Positions 10,731 to 20,782 of a DNA stretch of 64,000 nt are shown here, piece after piece. The translations under genes and the position numbers were made by a program. Under the pieces are notes generated by a model that had not been told where the DNA came from, did no database searches, and saw nothing but the letters and a program-made list of their open reading frames with translations. Each line of letters starts with the position of its first letter. Within the stretch, counting starts at the first letter, position 1. Origin of the DNA: Bradyrhizobium lablabi (GTDB lineage: Bacteria; Pseudomonadota; Alphaproteobacteria; Rhizobiales; Xanthobacteraceae); assembly GCF_018129385.1 (NCBI RefSeq), contig NZ_JAFCLN010000002.1:186001-250000 (forward strand), read 5' to 3'.

Positions 10731-12128
10731 ATGCCAATTCAAGTGCTGATGCCTGCGCTCTCGCCCACCATGGAAAAGGGCAACCTCGCCAAATGGCTGA
10801 AAAAGGAAGGCGAGACGATCAAGTCGGGCGACGTGATCGCCGAGATCGAGACCGACAAGGCGACGATGGAAGTCGAGGCCACCGATGAGGGCACGCTCGG
10901 CAAGATCCTGATTCCGGAAGGCACCGCCGACGTTGCGGTCAACACGCCGATTGCAACGATCCTTGCGGACGGCGAGAGCGCGGCCGATCTTGCCAAGGCA
11001 CCGGCGCCCGCGGCTCCGCAAAAGGCCGCGGAGTCGGCCCCGCCCGCAGAAGCGAAGGCCGAGGCGCCGCAGCCGAAAGCCGCGCATCACCCGACCGCAC
11101 CGGCCGCCGTCAGCGAGCCGGAGCCTGATGTGCCTGAAGGCACCGAGTTCGTGACGCAGACCATCCGCGAGGCGCTGCGCGATGCGATGGCCGAAGAGAT
11201 GCGGCGCGACGGCGACGTCTTTGTCATGGGCGAAGAAGTCGCCGAATATCAGGGCGCCTACAAGGTGACGCAGGGGCTGTTGCAGGAATTCGGCGCGCGG
11301 CGCGTGATCGACACGCCGATCACCGAGCACGGCTTTGCCGGCGTCGGCGTCGGCGCGGCGATGGCCGGGCTCAAACCGATCGTCGAATTCATGACCTTCA
11401 ACTTCGCCATGCAGGCGATGGACCAGATCATCAACTCAGCGGCCAAGACGCTCTACATGTCCGGCGGCCAGATGGGCTGCTCGATCGTGTTCCGCGGGCC
11501 TAACGGCGCCGCTGCACGCGTCGCGGCCCAGCACAGCCAGGACTATTCGGCCTGGTATTCGCAAATCCCGGGCCTGAAGGTGATCGCGCCGTTCTCGGCC
11601 GCCGACTACAAGGGGCTGCTCAAGGCCGCGATCCGCGATCCCAACCCGGTGATCTTCCTGGAGAACGAGGTTCTGTACGGCCACACCGGCGAGGTGCCGA
11701 AGCTCGATGACTACATCGTGCCGATCGGCAAGGCGCGCGTGGTGCGCAAGGGCAAGGACGTCACGATCGTCTCATGGTCGAACGGCATGACCTATGCGCT
11801 GAAAGCCGCCGAGGAACTTGCCAAGGAAGGCATCGAGGCCGAGGTGGTCGACCTGCGCACGCTTCGCCCGATGGACACCGAAACCATCGTCGAGTCCGTG
11901 AAGAAGACCGGCCGCGCGGTGACGGTGGAAGAAGGCTGGCAGCAGAACGGCGTCGGCGCCGAGATCGCCGCGCGCATTATGGAGCACGCATTCGACTATC
12001 TGGATGCGCCGGTCGCGCGCGTCTCGGGCAAGGATGTGCCGATGCCCTATGCGGCCAACCTTGAGAAGCTCGCATTGCCTTCCGTGGCCGAGGTGGTGGA
12101 AGCCGCCAAGGCCGTCTCCTACCGGTAA
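10731..12128 (+). CDS. pdhB: Pyruvate dehydrogenase E1 beta subunit with N-terminal lipoyl domain
   Basis: A 465-residue protein. Residues 1-80 are a complete lipoyl domain with the lipoylated lysine at position 43 in ETDKATMEV. An Ala/Pro/Lys-rich linker runs to about residue 135, and the transketolase-like E1 beta core follows ([48 protein letters not shown]). A lipoyl domain on E1 beta is a known feature of some alphaproteobacteria and absent from most other bacteria. The first 45 residues are nearly identical to those of PdhC in this window, suggesting duplication or exchange. The start at 10731 is fixed by the [14 protein letters not shown] domain beginning. Confidence 0.97.
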   Translation: MPIQVLMPALSPTMEKGNLAKWLKKEGETIKSGDVIAEIETDKATMEVEATDEGTLGKILIPEGTADVAVNTPIATILADGESAADLAKAPAPAAPQKAAESAPPAEAKAEAPQPKAAHHPTAPAAVSEPEPDVPEGTEFVTQTIREALRDAMAEEMRRDGDVFVMGEEVAEYQGAYKVTQGLLQEFGARRVIDTPITEHGFAGVGVGAAMAGLKPIVEFMTFNFAMQAMDQIINSAAKTLYMSGGQMGCSIVFRGPNGAAARVAAQHSQDYSAWYSQIPGLKVIAPFSAADYKGLLKAAIRDPNPVIFLENEVLYGHTGEVPKLDDYIVPIGKARVVRKGKDVTIVSWSNGMTYALKAAEELAKEGIEAEVVDLRTLRPMDTETIVESVKKTGRAVTVEEGWQQNGVGAEIAARIMEHAFDYLDAPVARVSGKDVPMPYAANLEKLALPSVAEVVEAAKAVSYR

Positions 12129-12134
12129 GCCGCC

Positions 12135-12440
12135 ATGGCCGGCCCGAAGGAACAGCCGTTGCCGCCCGACGTGATCGGCCGCGAGGATGCGCAAGAAGTC
12201 TTGCGAGCGTTCGTCGTCGATGGCGGGCTTTCGATCGCGTTCCAGCGTGCGTTCGAGGAACCGGACATGTGGGGCTTGCTGCTGGTCGACGTCGCCCGCC
12301 ACGCCGCGCGCGCCTATGCGCGCGAATCCGAGTTTACCGAGGAAGAAGCGCTGGCGCGCATCCTCGACATGTTCGAAGCCGAAATCGCGCGGCCGACCGA
12401 CATGGGCTCTACCACGCCGCGGTCGCAACAGGGTCACTGA
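12135..12440 (+). CDS. DUF5076 domain protein between pdhB and pdhC
   Basis: A 101-residue soluble protein with a conserved acidic helical core (GLLLVDVARHAARAYARE). It starts 6 bases after pdhB and ends 2 bases before pdhC, so it is surely co-transcribed. I recall the family as DUF5076, found at this position in related genomes. No function is known; the position suggests a role in assembly or regulation of the pyruvate dehydrogenase complex. No catalytic motif is visible. Confidence 0.8.
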   Translation: MAGPKEQPLPPDVIGREDAQEVLRAFVVDGGLSIAFQRAFEEPDMWGLLLVDVARHAARAYARESEFTEEEALARILDMFEAEIARPTDMGSTTPRSQQGH

Positions 12441-12442
12441 CA

Positions 12443-13801
12443 ATGCCAATCAATATTCTGATGCCCGCGCTGTCGCCGACGATGGAGAAGGGCAACCTCG
12501 CCAAATGGCTCAAGAAGGAGGGCGACAAGGTCAAGTCCGGCGACGTGATCGCGGAGATCGAGACCGACAAGGCGACGATGGAAGTCGAGGCGGTTGACGA
12601 GGGCACGATCGCGAAGATCGTGGTGCCCGAGGGCACGCAGGACGTTCCCGTCAATGACGTGATCGCAGTGCTTGCCGGCGACGGCGAGGATGTGAAGGCG
12701 GCGGGTGCTGCGGCCGCAGCACCCGCGCCGAAAGCTGCCGAAGCACCAAAACCCGCGCCGGCTCCTGCTGCTGCGGCACCGGCCGCCGCACCTGCGCCGC
12801 AAGCTGCGAAAGCGCCACCACCGCCGGCTGCTCCGGCTCCGCAGGCCGCACCCGCCGCGAAAACTAACGGGCAGGGCCGTATCTTCTCGTCACCGCTGGC
12901 GCGCCGTCTGGCGAAAGACGCCGGAATCGATCTCGGCCGCATCACCGGCACCGGACCGCACGGCCGCGTCATCGCCCGCGACGTCGAGGGCGCCAAATCC
13001 GGCAAGGGCCTCAAGGCACCCGCCGCGGCGCCTGGCGCCGCACCGAGCATCGCGCCGGCGATGTCGGACCAGCAAATCCTCGCGCTGTTCGAGCCGGGCT
13101 CCTACGAAGTCGTGCCGCATGACGGCATGCGCCGAACCATTGCCCAGCGCCTTACCGCGGCGACGCAGACCATTCCGACCTTCTATCTCACCATCGACTG
13201 CGAGATCGGCCGGTTGCTCGATGCCCGCGAGCAGATCAACGCGGCGGCTCCCAAGGACAAGGAGAAAAAGCCGCTCTACAAGCTCTCGGTCAACGACTTC
13301 GTCATCAAGGCGCTGGCGGTCGCGCTCCAGCAGGTGCCGGAATGCAATGTCAGTTGGACCGAAGGCGGCATGGTCAAGCACAAGCATTCCGACGTCGGCG
13401 TCGCCGTGGCGATGCCCGGCGGCCTGATCACGCCGATCATCCGTAGCGCCGAGAGCAAGTCGCTGTCGACCATTTCGAATGAAATGAAGGATCTCGCCGC
13501 GCGCGCGCGGGCGCGCAAACTCAAGCCGCAGGAATATCAGGGCGGCACGTCGTCGGTCTCCAACCTCGGCATGTACGGCATCAGCCACTTCACGGCTGTC
13601 ATCAACCCGCCGCAGTCGACCATCCTGGCGGTCGGTGCCAGTGAGGAGCGGGCGGTGGTTCGCAACGGCAAGATCGAGGCCGCGCACATCATGAGCGCGA
13701 CCTTGTCCTGCGACCACCGCGCCATCGATGGTGCATTGGGTGCCGAGCTGATCGGCGCCTTCCGGCGGCTGATCGAAAACCCCGTGATGATGATGGTGTG
13801 A
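12443..13801 (+). CDS. pdhC: Dihydrolipoamide acetyltransferase (E2) of pyruvate dehydrogenase
   Basis: A 452-residue E2. An N-terminal lipoyl domain (lysine 43 in ETDKATMEV) is followed by an Ala/Pro linker, a peripheral subunit-binding domain near residues 150-185 (SSPLARRLAKDAGIDL, GTGPHGRVIARD) and the catalytic core, which ends with DHRAIDGALGAE containing the catalytic histidine and aspartate. It forms the structural centre of the complex and passes acetyl groups to CoA. It has a single lipoyl domain, consistent with the extra one carried by PdhB. It is tightly spaced in the operon. Confidence 0.97.
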   Translation: MPINILMPALSPTMEKGNLAKWLKKEGDKVKSGDVIAEIETDKATMEVEAVDEGTIAKIVVPEGTQDVPVNDVIAVLAGDGEDVKAAGAAAAAPAPKAAEAPKPAPAPAAAAPAAAPAPQAAKAPPPPAAPAPQAAPAAKTNGQGRIFSSPLARRLAKDAGIDLGRITGTGPHGRVIARDVEGAKSGKGLKAPAAAPGAAPSIAPAMSDQQILALFEPGSYEVVPHDGMRRTIAQRLTAATQTIPTFYLTIDCEIGRLLDAREQINAAAPKDKEKKPLYKLSVNDFVIKALAVALQQVPECNVSWTEGGMVKHKHSDVGVAVAMPGGLITPIIRSAESKSLSTISNEMKDLAARARARKLKPQEYQGGTSSVSNLGMYGISHFTAVINPPQSTILAVGASEERAVVRNGKIEAAHIMSATLSCDHRAIDGALGAELIGAFRRLIENPVMMMV

Positions 13802-13811
13802 GGAGATCGCC

Positions 13812-13988
13812 ATGTATGCGATCTACGCTCCCTATGTGCTCGTTGCGCTGGCAGTGATCGCCGCCGGCGTCATCTGGAATCGGGACCTTGCCTCGACCAC
13901 GCAGGTCCGCATCATCCTGGGCGGTGCGGCGGCAGCCGCCGTGCTGTGGACCGGCGTGCTGCTCGTTCTCTCACGATCGGATTTGTAA
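13812..13988 (+). CDS. Small two-helix membrane protein between pdhC and lpdA
   Basis: A 58-residue reading frame with two hydrophobic helices (YVLVALAVIAAGVIW and GGAAAAAVLWTGVLLVL) separated by a short polar loop. It starts after a GGAGATCGCC ribosome-binding region 10 bases past the pdhC stop, and its TAA shares its last base with the ATG of lpdA (TAATG), which argues strongly for translation. I do not recognise a named family. It may tether or modulate the dehydrogenase complex at the membrane; that is speculation. Confidence 0.7.
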   Translation: MYAIYAPYVLVALAVIAAGVIWNRDLASTTQVRIILGGAAAAAVLWTGVLLVLSRSDL

Positions 13989-15409
13989 TGGCCGACACCT
14001 CCTTCGACGTCATCATCATCGGCTCCGGCCCCGGCGGCTATGTCACCGCGATCCGCGCGGCCCAGCTCGGCTTCAAGACCGCGATTGTGGAGAAGGCCTA
14101 TCTTGGCGGCATCTGTCTCAACTGGGGCTGCATCCCGACCAAGGCGCTGCTGCGTTCGGCGGAAATCTATCACTACATGCAGCACGCCAAGGATTACGGG
14201 CTGTCGGCCGAAAAGGTCGCCTACGATCCGAAGGCCGTGGTGCAGCGCTCGCGCGGGGTGTCGAAGCGCCTCAATGACGGCGTCGGCTTCCTGATGAAGA
14301 AGAACAAGGTCACGGTGATCTGGGGCGAGGCCACGATCGATGCGCCCGGCAAGATCACGGTGAAGAAATCCGCCGTCGAGGCGCCGAAGGGCGCGAGCGG
14401 CGAGGGGAGCTATCAGGCCAAGCACATCATCCTGGCCACCGGCGCGCGGCCGCGCGTGCTGCCGGGCCTCGAGCCCGACAAGAAGCTGGTCTGGACCTAT
14501 TTCGAGGCGATGGTGCCGGAGAAGATGCCGAAGTCGCTGCTGGTGGTCGGCTCCGGCGCGATCGGCATCGAGTTCGCGTCGTTCTTCCACACCATGGGCT
14601 CTGACGTCACCGTCGTCGAAGTGCTGCCGCAGATCCTGCCTGTCGAGGATGCGGAGATTGCAGGGCTGGCACGAAAACGTTTCGAGAAAATGGGCATCAA
14701 GATCCTCACCAATACCAAGGTGAGCAAGCTCGAGAAGAAGAGCGACAGCGTGGTTGCCACCATCGATGATGGCAAAGGCAAGCCGCAGACGGTTGAATTC
14801 GAGCGCGTGATCTCGGCGGTCGGCGTGGTCGGCAATATCGAAAATCTCGGCCTCGAAAAACTCGGCGTCAAGACCGACCGCGGCATCGTGGTGGTCGACG
14901 GCTACGGCAAGACCAACGTGCCCGGCATCTACGCCATCGGCGACGTCGCAGGCCCGCCCATGCTGGCGCACAAGGCCGAGCACGAGGGCGTGGTCTGCGT
15001 CGAGGCCATCAAGGGCCTGCATCCGCATGCCATGGACAAGAACCTGATCCCGGGCTGCACGTATTGCCACCCGCAGGTCGCGTCCGTCGGTCTCACCGAA
15101 GCCAAGGCCAAGGAAGGCGGCCGCGAAATCCGCGTCGGGCGATTCCCCTTCGTCGGCAACGGCAAGGCGATCGCGCTCGGCGAGGATCAGGGCCTGGTCA
15201 AGGTTGTCTTTGACAAGAAGACCGGGCAATTGCTTGGCGCCCACATGATCGGCGCCGAGGTCACCGAGCTGATCCAGGGCTATGTTGTCGCGATGAATCT
15301 CGAGACGACCGAGGAAGAGCTGATGCACACCGTCTTCCCGCATCCGACCCTGTCGGAGATGATGAAGGAAGCCGTGCTCGACGCCTATGGGCGCGTGTTG
15401 AATATCTAG
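13988..15409 (+). CDS. lpdA: Dihydrolipoyl dehydrogenase (E3)
   Basis: A 473-residue flavoprotein that reoxidises dihydrolipoamide using NAD. IIGSGPGGYVTAIRAAQLG binds FAD, GGICLNWGCIPTK holds the redox-active Cys43 and Cys48, VVGSGAIGIEFASF binds NAD, and the C-terminal HPTLSEMMKEA supplies the active-site His-Glu pair. It overlaps the small membrane protein gene by one base and closes the pdh operon. A second lpd gene usually accompanies sucAB elsewhere in such genomes; this copy is the pdh-linked one. Confidence 0.96.
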   Translation: MADTSFDVIIIGSGPGGYVTAIRAAQLGFKTAIVEKAYLGGICLNWGCIPTKALLRSAEIYHYMQHAKDYGLSAEKVAYDPKAVVQRSRGVSKRLNDGVGFLMKKNKVTVIWGEATIDAPGKITVKKSAVEAPKGASGEGSYQAKHIILATGARPRVLPGLEPDKKLVWTYFEAMVPEKMPKSLLVVGSGAIGIEFASFFHTMGSDVTVVEVLPQILPVEDAEIAGLARKRFEKMGIKILTNTKVSKLEKKSDSVVATIDDGKGKPQTVEFERVISAVGVVGNIENLGLEKLGVKTDRGIVVVDGYGKTNVPGIYAIGDVAGPPMLAHKAEHEGVVCVEAIKGLHPHAMDKNLIPGCTYCHPQVASVGLTEAKAKEGGREIRVGRFPFVGNGKAIALGEDQGLVKVVFDKKTGQLLGAHMIGAEVTELIQGYVVAMNLETTEEELMHTVFPHPTLSEMMKEAVLDAYGRVLNI

Positions 15410-15416
15410 GGATGCC

Positions 15417-15500
15417 GTCATTGCGAGGAGCAAAGCGACGAAGCAATCCAGCTTTCTTCGCTTGGCAAAGCTGGATTGCTTCGCTTCGCTCGCAATGACG
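15417..15500. repeat. Palindromic repeat (GTCATTGCGAGGAGC family)
   Basis: GTCATTGCGAG with AAGCAATCCAGCTTT on the left is mirrored by AAAGCTGGATTGCTTCGC and CTCGCAATGAC on the right, an 84-base near-perfect palindrome. It follows lpdA and may end or protect the pdh transcript. I recall it as a frequent bradyrhizobial repeat. Confidence 0.8.
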
Positions 15501-15536
15501 AACAACAAGAACATTTGGGCAGGAAAGAAACCTTAA

Positions 15537-16778
<1,242 letters not shown>

Positions 16779-16782
16779 CGGG

Positions 16783-16884
16783 CCCTCATCCTGAGGAGCG
16801 GCCTCTTGGCCGCGTCTCGAAGGATGGCCACGGGTTGCGGCCCATCCTTCGAGACGCTTGCTTCGCAAGCTCCTCAGGATGAGG
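16783..16884. repeat. Palindromic repeat (CCTCATCCTGAGGAGC family)
   Basis: CCCTCATCCTGAGGAGC and GCGTCTCGAAGGATGG on the left mirror CCATCCTTCGAGACGC and GCTCCTCAGGATGAGG on the right. The element is about 100 bases, starts 5 bases after the threonine synthase stop, and should form a long hairpin. A half copy of the same family is at 42420-42440. Confidence 0.8.
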
Positions 16885-16917
16885 TAAGTATTTGCGGCTG
16901 TAGAGGGGGAGAGCGTG

Positions 16918-17886
16918 ATGCGGAAACTGGTTCTGACTGTCCTTGCAACGCTCGCCCTCGGTGGCCTCGCCTCCGCCCAGAATTTCCCCTCTCGCCCGGT
17001 CACCATCATCGTGCCGTTCTCGGCCGGCGGACCGTCGGACGCGATGGCACGCATTCTCGCCGAGCGGATGAAGGTTTCGCTCGGCGAAACCGTGCTGGTC
17101 GAAAACGTCACCGGCGCGGGCGGCTCGATCGGCGTCGGCCGCGCGGCAAAATCGCCGCCTGACGGCTACACCGTCTCGTTCGGCCATCTCGGCACCCATG
17201 TCGCCAATGGCGCGATCTACAAGCTCGGCTACGACCTCGTCGAAGATCTCGATCCGGTGGCGCTGCTGCCGAGCAATCCCATGATCATCGTCAGCAAGAA
17301 CGCGGTGCCGGCGAAGACGCTGAAGGAACTTTTGGACTGGCTGAAGTCGCGGCCGTCGCCCGCCACCGCCGGCACGGCCGGCGCGGGCTCCGGCAGCCAT
17401 GTCGCCGGGCTGGCGTTCGAAGCGGCCACCGGCATCAAGCTGCAATATGTGCCGTATCGCGGCACGGGGCCGGCGATGAACGATCTTGTGGCGGGCCAGA
17501 TCGACATGATCGTCGACCAGACCTCCAACTCGATCCAGCAGGTGCGCGCCGGCACCATCCGCGCCTACGCCATCGTCGACAACAAGCGCGTCGACTCGGC
17601 GCCCGACATTCCGACCACGGACGAAGCGGGATTGCCTGGCTTCCACATGACCCTGTGGTCGGGCATGTGGGTGCCGAAGGGAACGCCGAAGGATGTCATC
17701 GCAAAACTCAACGCAGCCGCGGTGGAAGCGCTGAACGATCCAGCCGTGCGCAAGCAGCTCGAAAACCTGGGCCTACAGATGCCGCCCAAGGACAAGCAGA
17801 CGCCGGCAGCGCTCGGCGCATGGCAGAAAGCCGAAATTGCAAAGTGGTGGCCGATCATCAAGGCTGCCAACGTCAAGGTGGACTAG
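16918..17886 (+). CDS. Bug/TctC-family periplasmic solute-binding protein
   Basis: A 322-residue secreted protein with a clear signal peptide (MRKLVLTVLATLALGGLASAQ) and the family opening NFPSRPVTIIVPFSAGGPSDAMARI. Bug proteins bind carboxylates or similar small organic acids in the periplasm and some feed tripartite TctABC carriers. No tctA or tctB is adjacent, so it is an orphan receptor, which is common for this expanded family. The ATG at 16918 follows GAGGGGGAGAGCGTG; a GTG one codon earlier is possible. Confidence 0.9.
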   Translation: MRKLVLTVLATLALGGLASAQNFPSRPVTIIVPFSAGGPSDAMARILAERMKVSLGETVLVENVTGAGGSIGVGRAAKSPPDGYTVSFGHLGTHVANGAIYKLGYDLVEDLDPVALLPSNPMIIVSKNAVPAKTLKELLDWLKSRPSPATAGTAGAGSGSHVAGLAFEAATGIKLQYVPYRGTGPAMNDLVAGQIDMIVDQTSNSIQQVRAGTIRAYAIVDNKRVDSAPDIPTTDEAGLPGFHMTLWSGMWVPKGTPKDVIAKLNAAAVEALNDPAVRKQLENLGLQMPPKDKQTPAALGAWQKAEIAKWWPIIKAANVKVD

Positions 17887-18160
17887 CGCGCCCGCGGCGC
17901 GCGCTGATCGCGTTACGGCGGGCGGCGATTGCGAATGGCGTCTATGCAACGCGCGATGGTCTCTGCTCTCCAGTAGATTCTTTTTTGCGTCATTCTGTTG
18001 CGCATCTTGCTCGGCATTCGCCGCGTGGTTACATGACTTCACCTTCATATGATTGTCATCAGTTCAACAATCAGCGAGCGCAGTTGCGTACTGCGCACGT
18101 GCTTCACACCTGCGCGTGGGGGTTTCCAAACCAAACAACAAGCTATTCGGAGAGACGACA

Positions 18161-18469
18161 ATGAACTTGTTCTTGCGACTCGGCGCGCCGGCGACGGCCA
18201 TTGCCGCCGCGGCTATTTTTGGCGCGCTGGGCACGGGCAGCGCGACCGCCGGCGAATACTGCCGTCAGGACGTCACCGGCCACATGACAAGCTGTAGCTA
18301 TTCCTCGATGGAGCAGTGCCAGGCGATGTCGGCGGGTATCGGCGGCGACTGTTTCCGCGATCCCCATCTCGGCAGCAGCAACCCGGGTAACGCGCTCGCC
18401 CATGCGCCGAAGGCTCCGCATGCGGCGAAAGGCAGCCGCAGGGGTAACGCCGCCAGCAGCGGCAACTGA
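18161..18469 (+). CDS. DUF3551 family small exported protein
   Basis: A 102-residue protein with a signal peptide (LRLGAPATAIAAAAIFGALGTGSATA) and the conserved cysteine pattern EYCRQDVTGHMTSCSY, MEQCQAM and GGDCFRDP that I recall from DUF3551, a family abundant in Bradyrhizobium. The four cysteines probably form disulfides in the periplasm. A basic tail rich in Ala, Lys and Arg follows. An AGAGACGACA site precedes the ATG. The function is unknown. Confidence 0.85.
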   Translation: MNLFLRLGAPATAIAAAAIFGALGTGSATAGEYCRQDVTGHMTSCSYSSMEQCQAMSAGIGGDCFRDPHLGSSNPGNALAHAPKAPHAAKGSRRGNAASSGN

Positions 18470-18505
18470 AGCATACGCCGAAGCACCGTTTCGACATCAG
18501 CATCA

Positions 18506-18534
18506 GGCCGGGCGCACGTTGCGCCCGGCCTTTT
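18506..18534 (+). terminator. Rho-independent terminator after the DUF3551 gene
   Basis: GGCCGGGCGCA pairs with TGCGCCCGGCC across a short loop and is followed by TTTT. It lies 36 bases after the stop codon. Confidence 0.85.
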
Positions 18535-18708
18535 GCATGCGAGAATCGACCGAGCCGCGATCACGGGTCATTTCCTCGTGAGACGCCCACGAAGAACAGC
18601 AAAGGTGCGCGTTCGACAATGCATGGCTGTCACGCCAGAGACGCGAGTCGTGCGGTCTGGCGCGGCACCATCGGCTTCTGCACATTGAGGCGGCATCGGA
18701 GGGTGGCC

Positions 18709-19920
18709 ATGACGGTTCGCGCAGACTTCGCCAGCCAGGAGTATTTTCGCAATCCAGCAGCCTCGATCGAAAGACTTCGGCAGCTTGGCCCCGTCGTCGA
18801 AGTGAGTTTTCCGATCATCGGACGGGTCTGGGCTACGACGACCCAGGCGCTTGCCGATCAGGTGCTGAAAGACACCGATACGTTCACCATCCGCAAGGAC
18901 GACGGCACCGTCGCCGGACTGCGCTGGTGGATGCCGCGTATCGTGCGCACCATGACCAACAGCATGCTCTCGATGGACGAGCCGGATCACAAGCGGCTGC
19001 GCGACATCGTGGACGAGGCGTTTCGCCGCCGTGCCGTGCTCGGGATGGAGCCGCATATCATGGCCGTCGGCGACCAGCTTGCCGACGAACTGTTTGCGGA
19101 GGGAAGCCCGGCCGATCTCGTCGAGCGGTATGCGCGAAAACTGCCGCTGTCGGTGATTTGCGAACTGCTCGGGCTGCCGCTGGCTGACCGGCCGAAATTC
19201 ATGGCCTGGACGAGCGGTTTTACCCGGCTGACCGGCGCGCTGGGCTTTTTCAGCATGATCCCGAACGTTTTTGCCGTGAAGCGTTACATCGAGGCGCATC
19301 TCGAAACCGTTCGCCGGCGGGGCGGAGAGGGGCTGATTGCCGAGATCGTGCGCGTCGAGAAGGAGGGCGGAAGGATCAGCCGCGATGAAATCGTATCCAT
19401 GGTGTTTCTGCTGCTGTTCGCCGGGCACGAAACGACCACGCATCTGATCAGCGGCTCCGTGCATGAACTCCTGAAGAACCCCGGCCTTCGCGACTGGATC
19501 GAGCAGGACTGGAGCCGCGCCGATTTGGCGGTGGAGGAATTTTTGCGTTTCATCACGCCGGTGCAGTTCACAAAACCGCGCTTCGTCCGCCGGGATGTCG
19601 ATCTCGGCGGCGTCACGGTCAAACGAGGCGATCGCATCATGGCGATGCTGGCGGCGGCCAACATGGACCCCGCGGCCAATCCGCATCCGGAGCGGCTCGA
19701 GTTGACGCGCAAGCCGAACCGGCATGTCGCCTTCGGCACCGGCATCCATTTCTGCCTCGGCCATCAGCTCGCCCGGATCGAAGGCAAGTGCGCGCTGAAA
19801 TCGCTGTTTGGGCGCTGGCCCAAGCTGGCGCTCGCGGTGGATGAGTCGGAAATCCGATGGCGCAAGCGGCCGGGTTTGAAGGCGATCGATCGCCTACCGG
19901 TTGTGTCGGAACCAGTATAG
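18709..19920 (+). CDS. Cytochrome P450
   Basis: A 403-residue soluble bacterial P450. LLFAGHETTTHLISG is the I-helix oxygen-activation motif, EEFLRF supplies the ExxR pair, and FGTGIHFCLGHQLARIE is the haem-binding loop with the thiolate cysteine. Monooxygenases of this class need a ferredoxin and reductase; neither is next to it. The ATG at 18709 follows GGAGGGTGGCC, a good ribosome-binding site, whereas the longer frame from 18619 has none. The substrate is unknown. It stands between a terminator and an ilvD remnant, so it is probably transcribed alone. Confidence 0.93.
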   Translation: MTVRADFASQEYFRNPAASIERLRQLGPVVEVSFPIIGRVWATTTQALADQVLKDTDTFTIRKDDGTVAGLRWWMPRIVRTMTNSMLSMDEPDHKRLRDIVDEAFRRRAVLGMEPHIMAVGDQLADELFAEGSPADLVERYARKLPLSVICELLGLPLADRPKFMAWTSGFTRLTGALGFFSMIPNVFAVKRYIEAHLETVRRRGGEGLIAEIVRVEKEGGRISRDEIVSMVFLLLFAGHETTTHLISGSVHELLKNPGLRDWIEQDWSRADLAVEEFLRFITPVQFTKPRFVRRDVDLGGVTVKRGDRIMAMLAAANMDPAANPHPERLELTRKPNRHVAFGTGIHFCLGHQLARIEGKCALKSLFGRWPKLALAVDESEIRWRKRPGLKAIDRLPVVSEPV

Positions 19921-20161
19921 GCCGCTCAGGTACATGCAACAGACGCCAAAAATGGTTGCCGGAGGGCAACGATCGTGTTGTGCGGGCAACAGTTAGCTAA
20001 GATTTGAGTGGAAACCGGGCCGGTTCGCGGAACCGCCGCTTTTTGGCCACACCCTCAATGAGATCATCCCCTAGATATAGCCGCAGCGCTCACGAAGGCG
20101 AGGGAGATTGCCGACACCTCCCGGGTCCAGATGAGCCTGATGAGGAAATTGATTTTTCGCA

Positions 20162-20782
20162 ATGGACGCCAGGACCGACATCAAGAGCAGATTGCCGAGC
20201 CGCCACGTCGCGGAGCGTTCTTCGCGCGCGCCGGCCAGTCTGTTCGCCATGGCGAAAATCTTCAAAAAGACACCCAATATCGCGGATTTGAAGCGGGCTG
20301 GCCGCGATGTTGCCAAAGACATCCACGAAATTGGCGGCATACCGCTTCTGATGAAAACGTTGCTCGATACTGGCCATCCGTACGGGGATTGCATTACCGC
20401 CCCGGGCCGACCGATCGCCGAAAACCTCAAAAGCGCAAAAAACAATCCGCAACCAGATGTGGTGCGGTTCGCGCTTGATGGCGCCGGCGTCGAGGAAGGC
20501 ATGTCGAACCTGAAGGCCAATGTTCCCCAAGCCGCTGTTGGCGGCCGGGGCGGCCTGTTGCAGGGCGGTAACGTCCCCGGTTTCGGCGCTGATGCCAAAA
20601 TTATTAACGGAAATTTGACCGGCACCGGGCTCGCTGAGCATCAAACCAAACAGCGACTCCGAGAGACAGACCATAGGTCTGGTGCGCGGTGGAAATTTGC
20701 CCAACAGGTTGGGCCGGCAGTGGGTGGGGCCGTAACCCATCCGGGCGGTGCGCACGAGAAGCAGTGCCATGCAGACGTGTAG
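20162..20782 (+). pseudogene. ilvD: Internally deleted dihydroxy-acid dehydratase (ilvD) remnant, frame preserved
   Basis: A 206-codon frame that keeps the recalled native N-terminus of alphaproteobacterial IlvD (MDARTDIKSRLPSRHV), jumps near residue 30 to a mid-protein block (AKIFKKTPNIADLK through IAENLKSAKNNPQPDVVR, residues 31-102), then to short pieces GMSNLK and QAAVGGRGGLL, and finishes with the native C-terminus (GPAVGGAVTHPGGAHEKQC). A full enzyme is about 570-615 residues. The Fe-S cluster cysteines and the GRFSGATRG active-site region are missing, so it cannot be an active dehydratase. Start, stop and frame survive several deletions. It might be a stable mini-protein, but a decaying duplicate is the simplest reading. 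Confidence 0.8.

Noticed and set aside
13832..15514. 560-codon minus-strand frame opposite lpdA
   Set aside because: A His/Arg/Asp-rich shadow of lpdA with no ribosome-binding site or domain.
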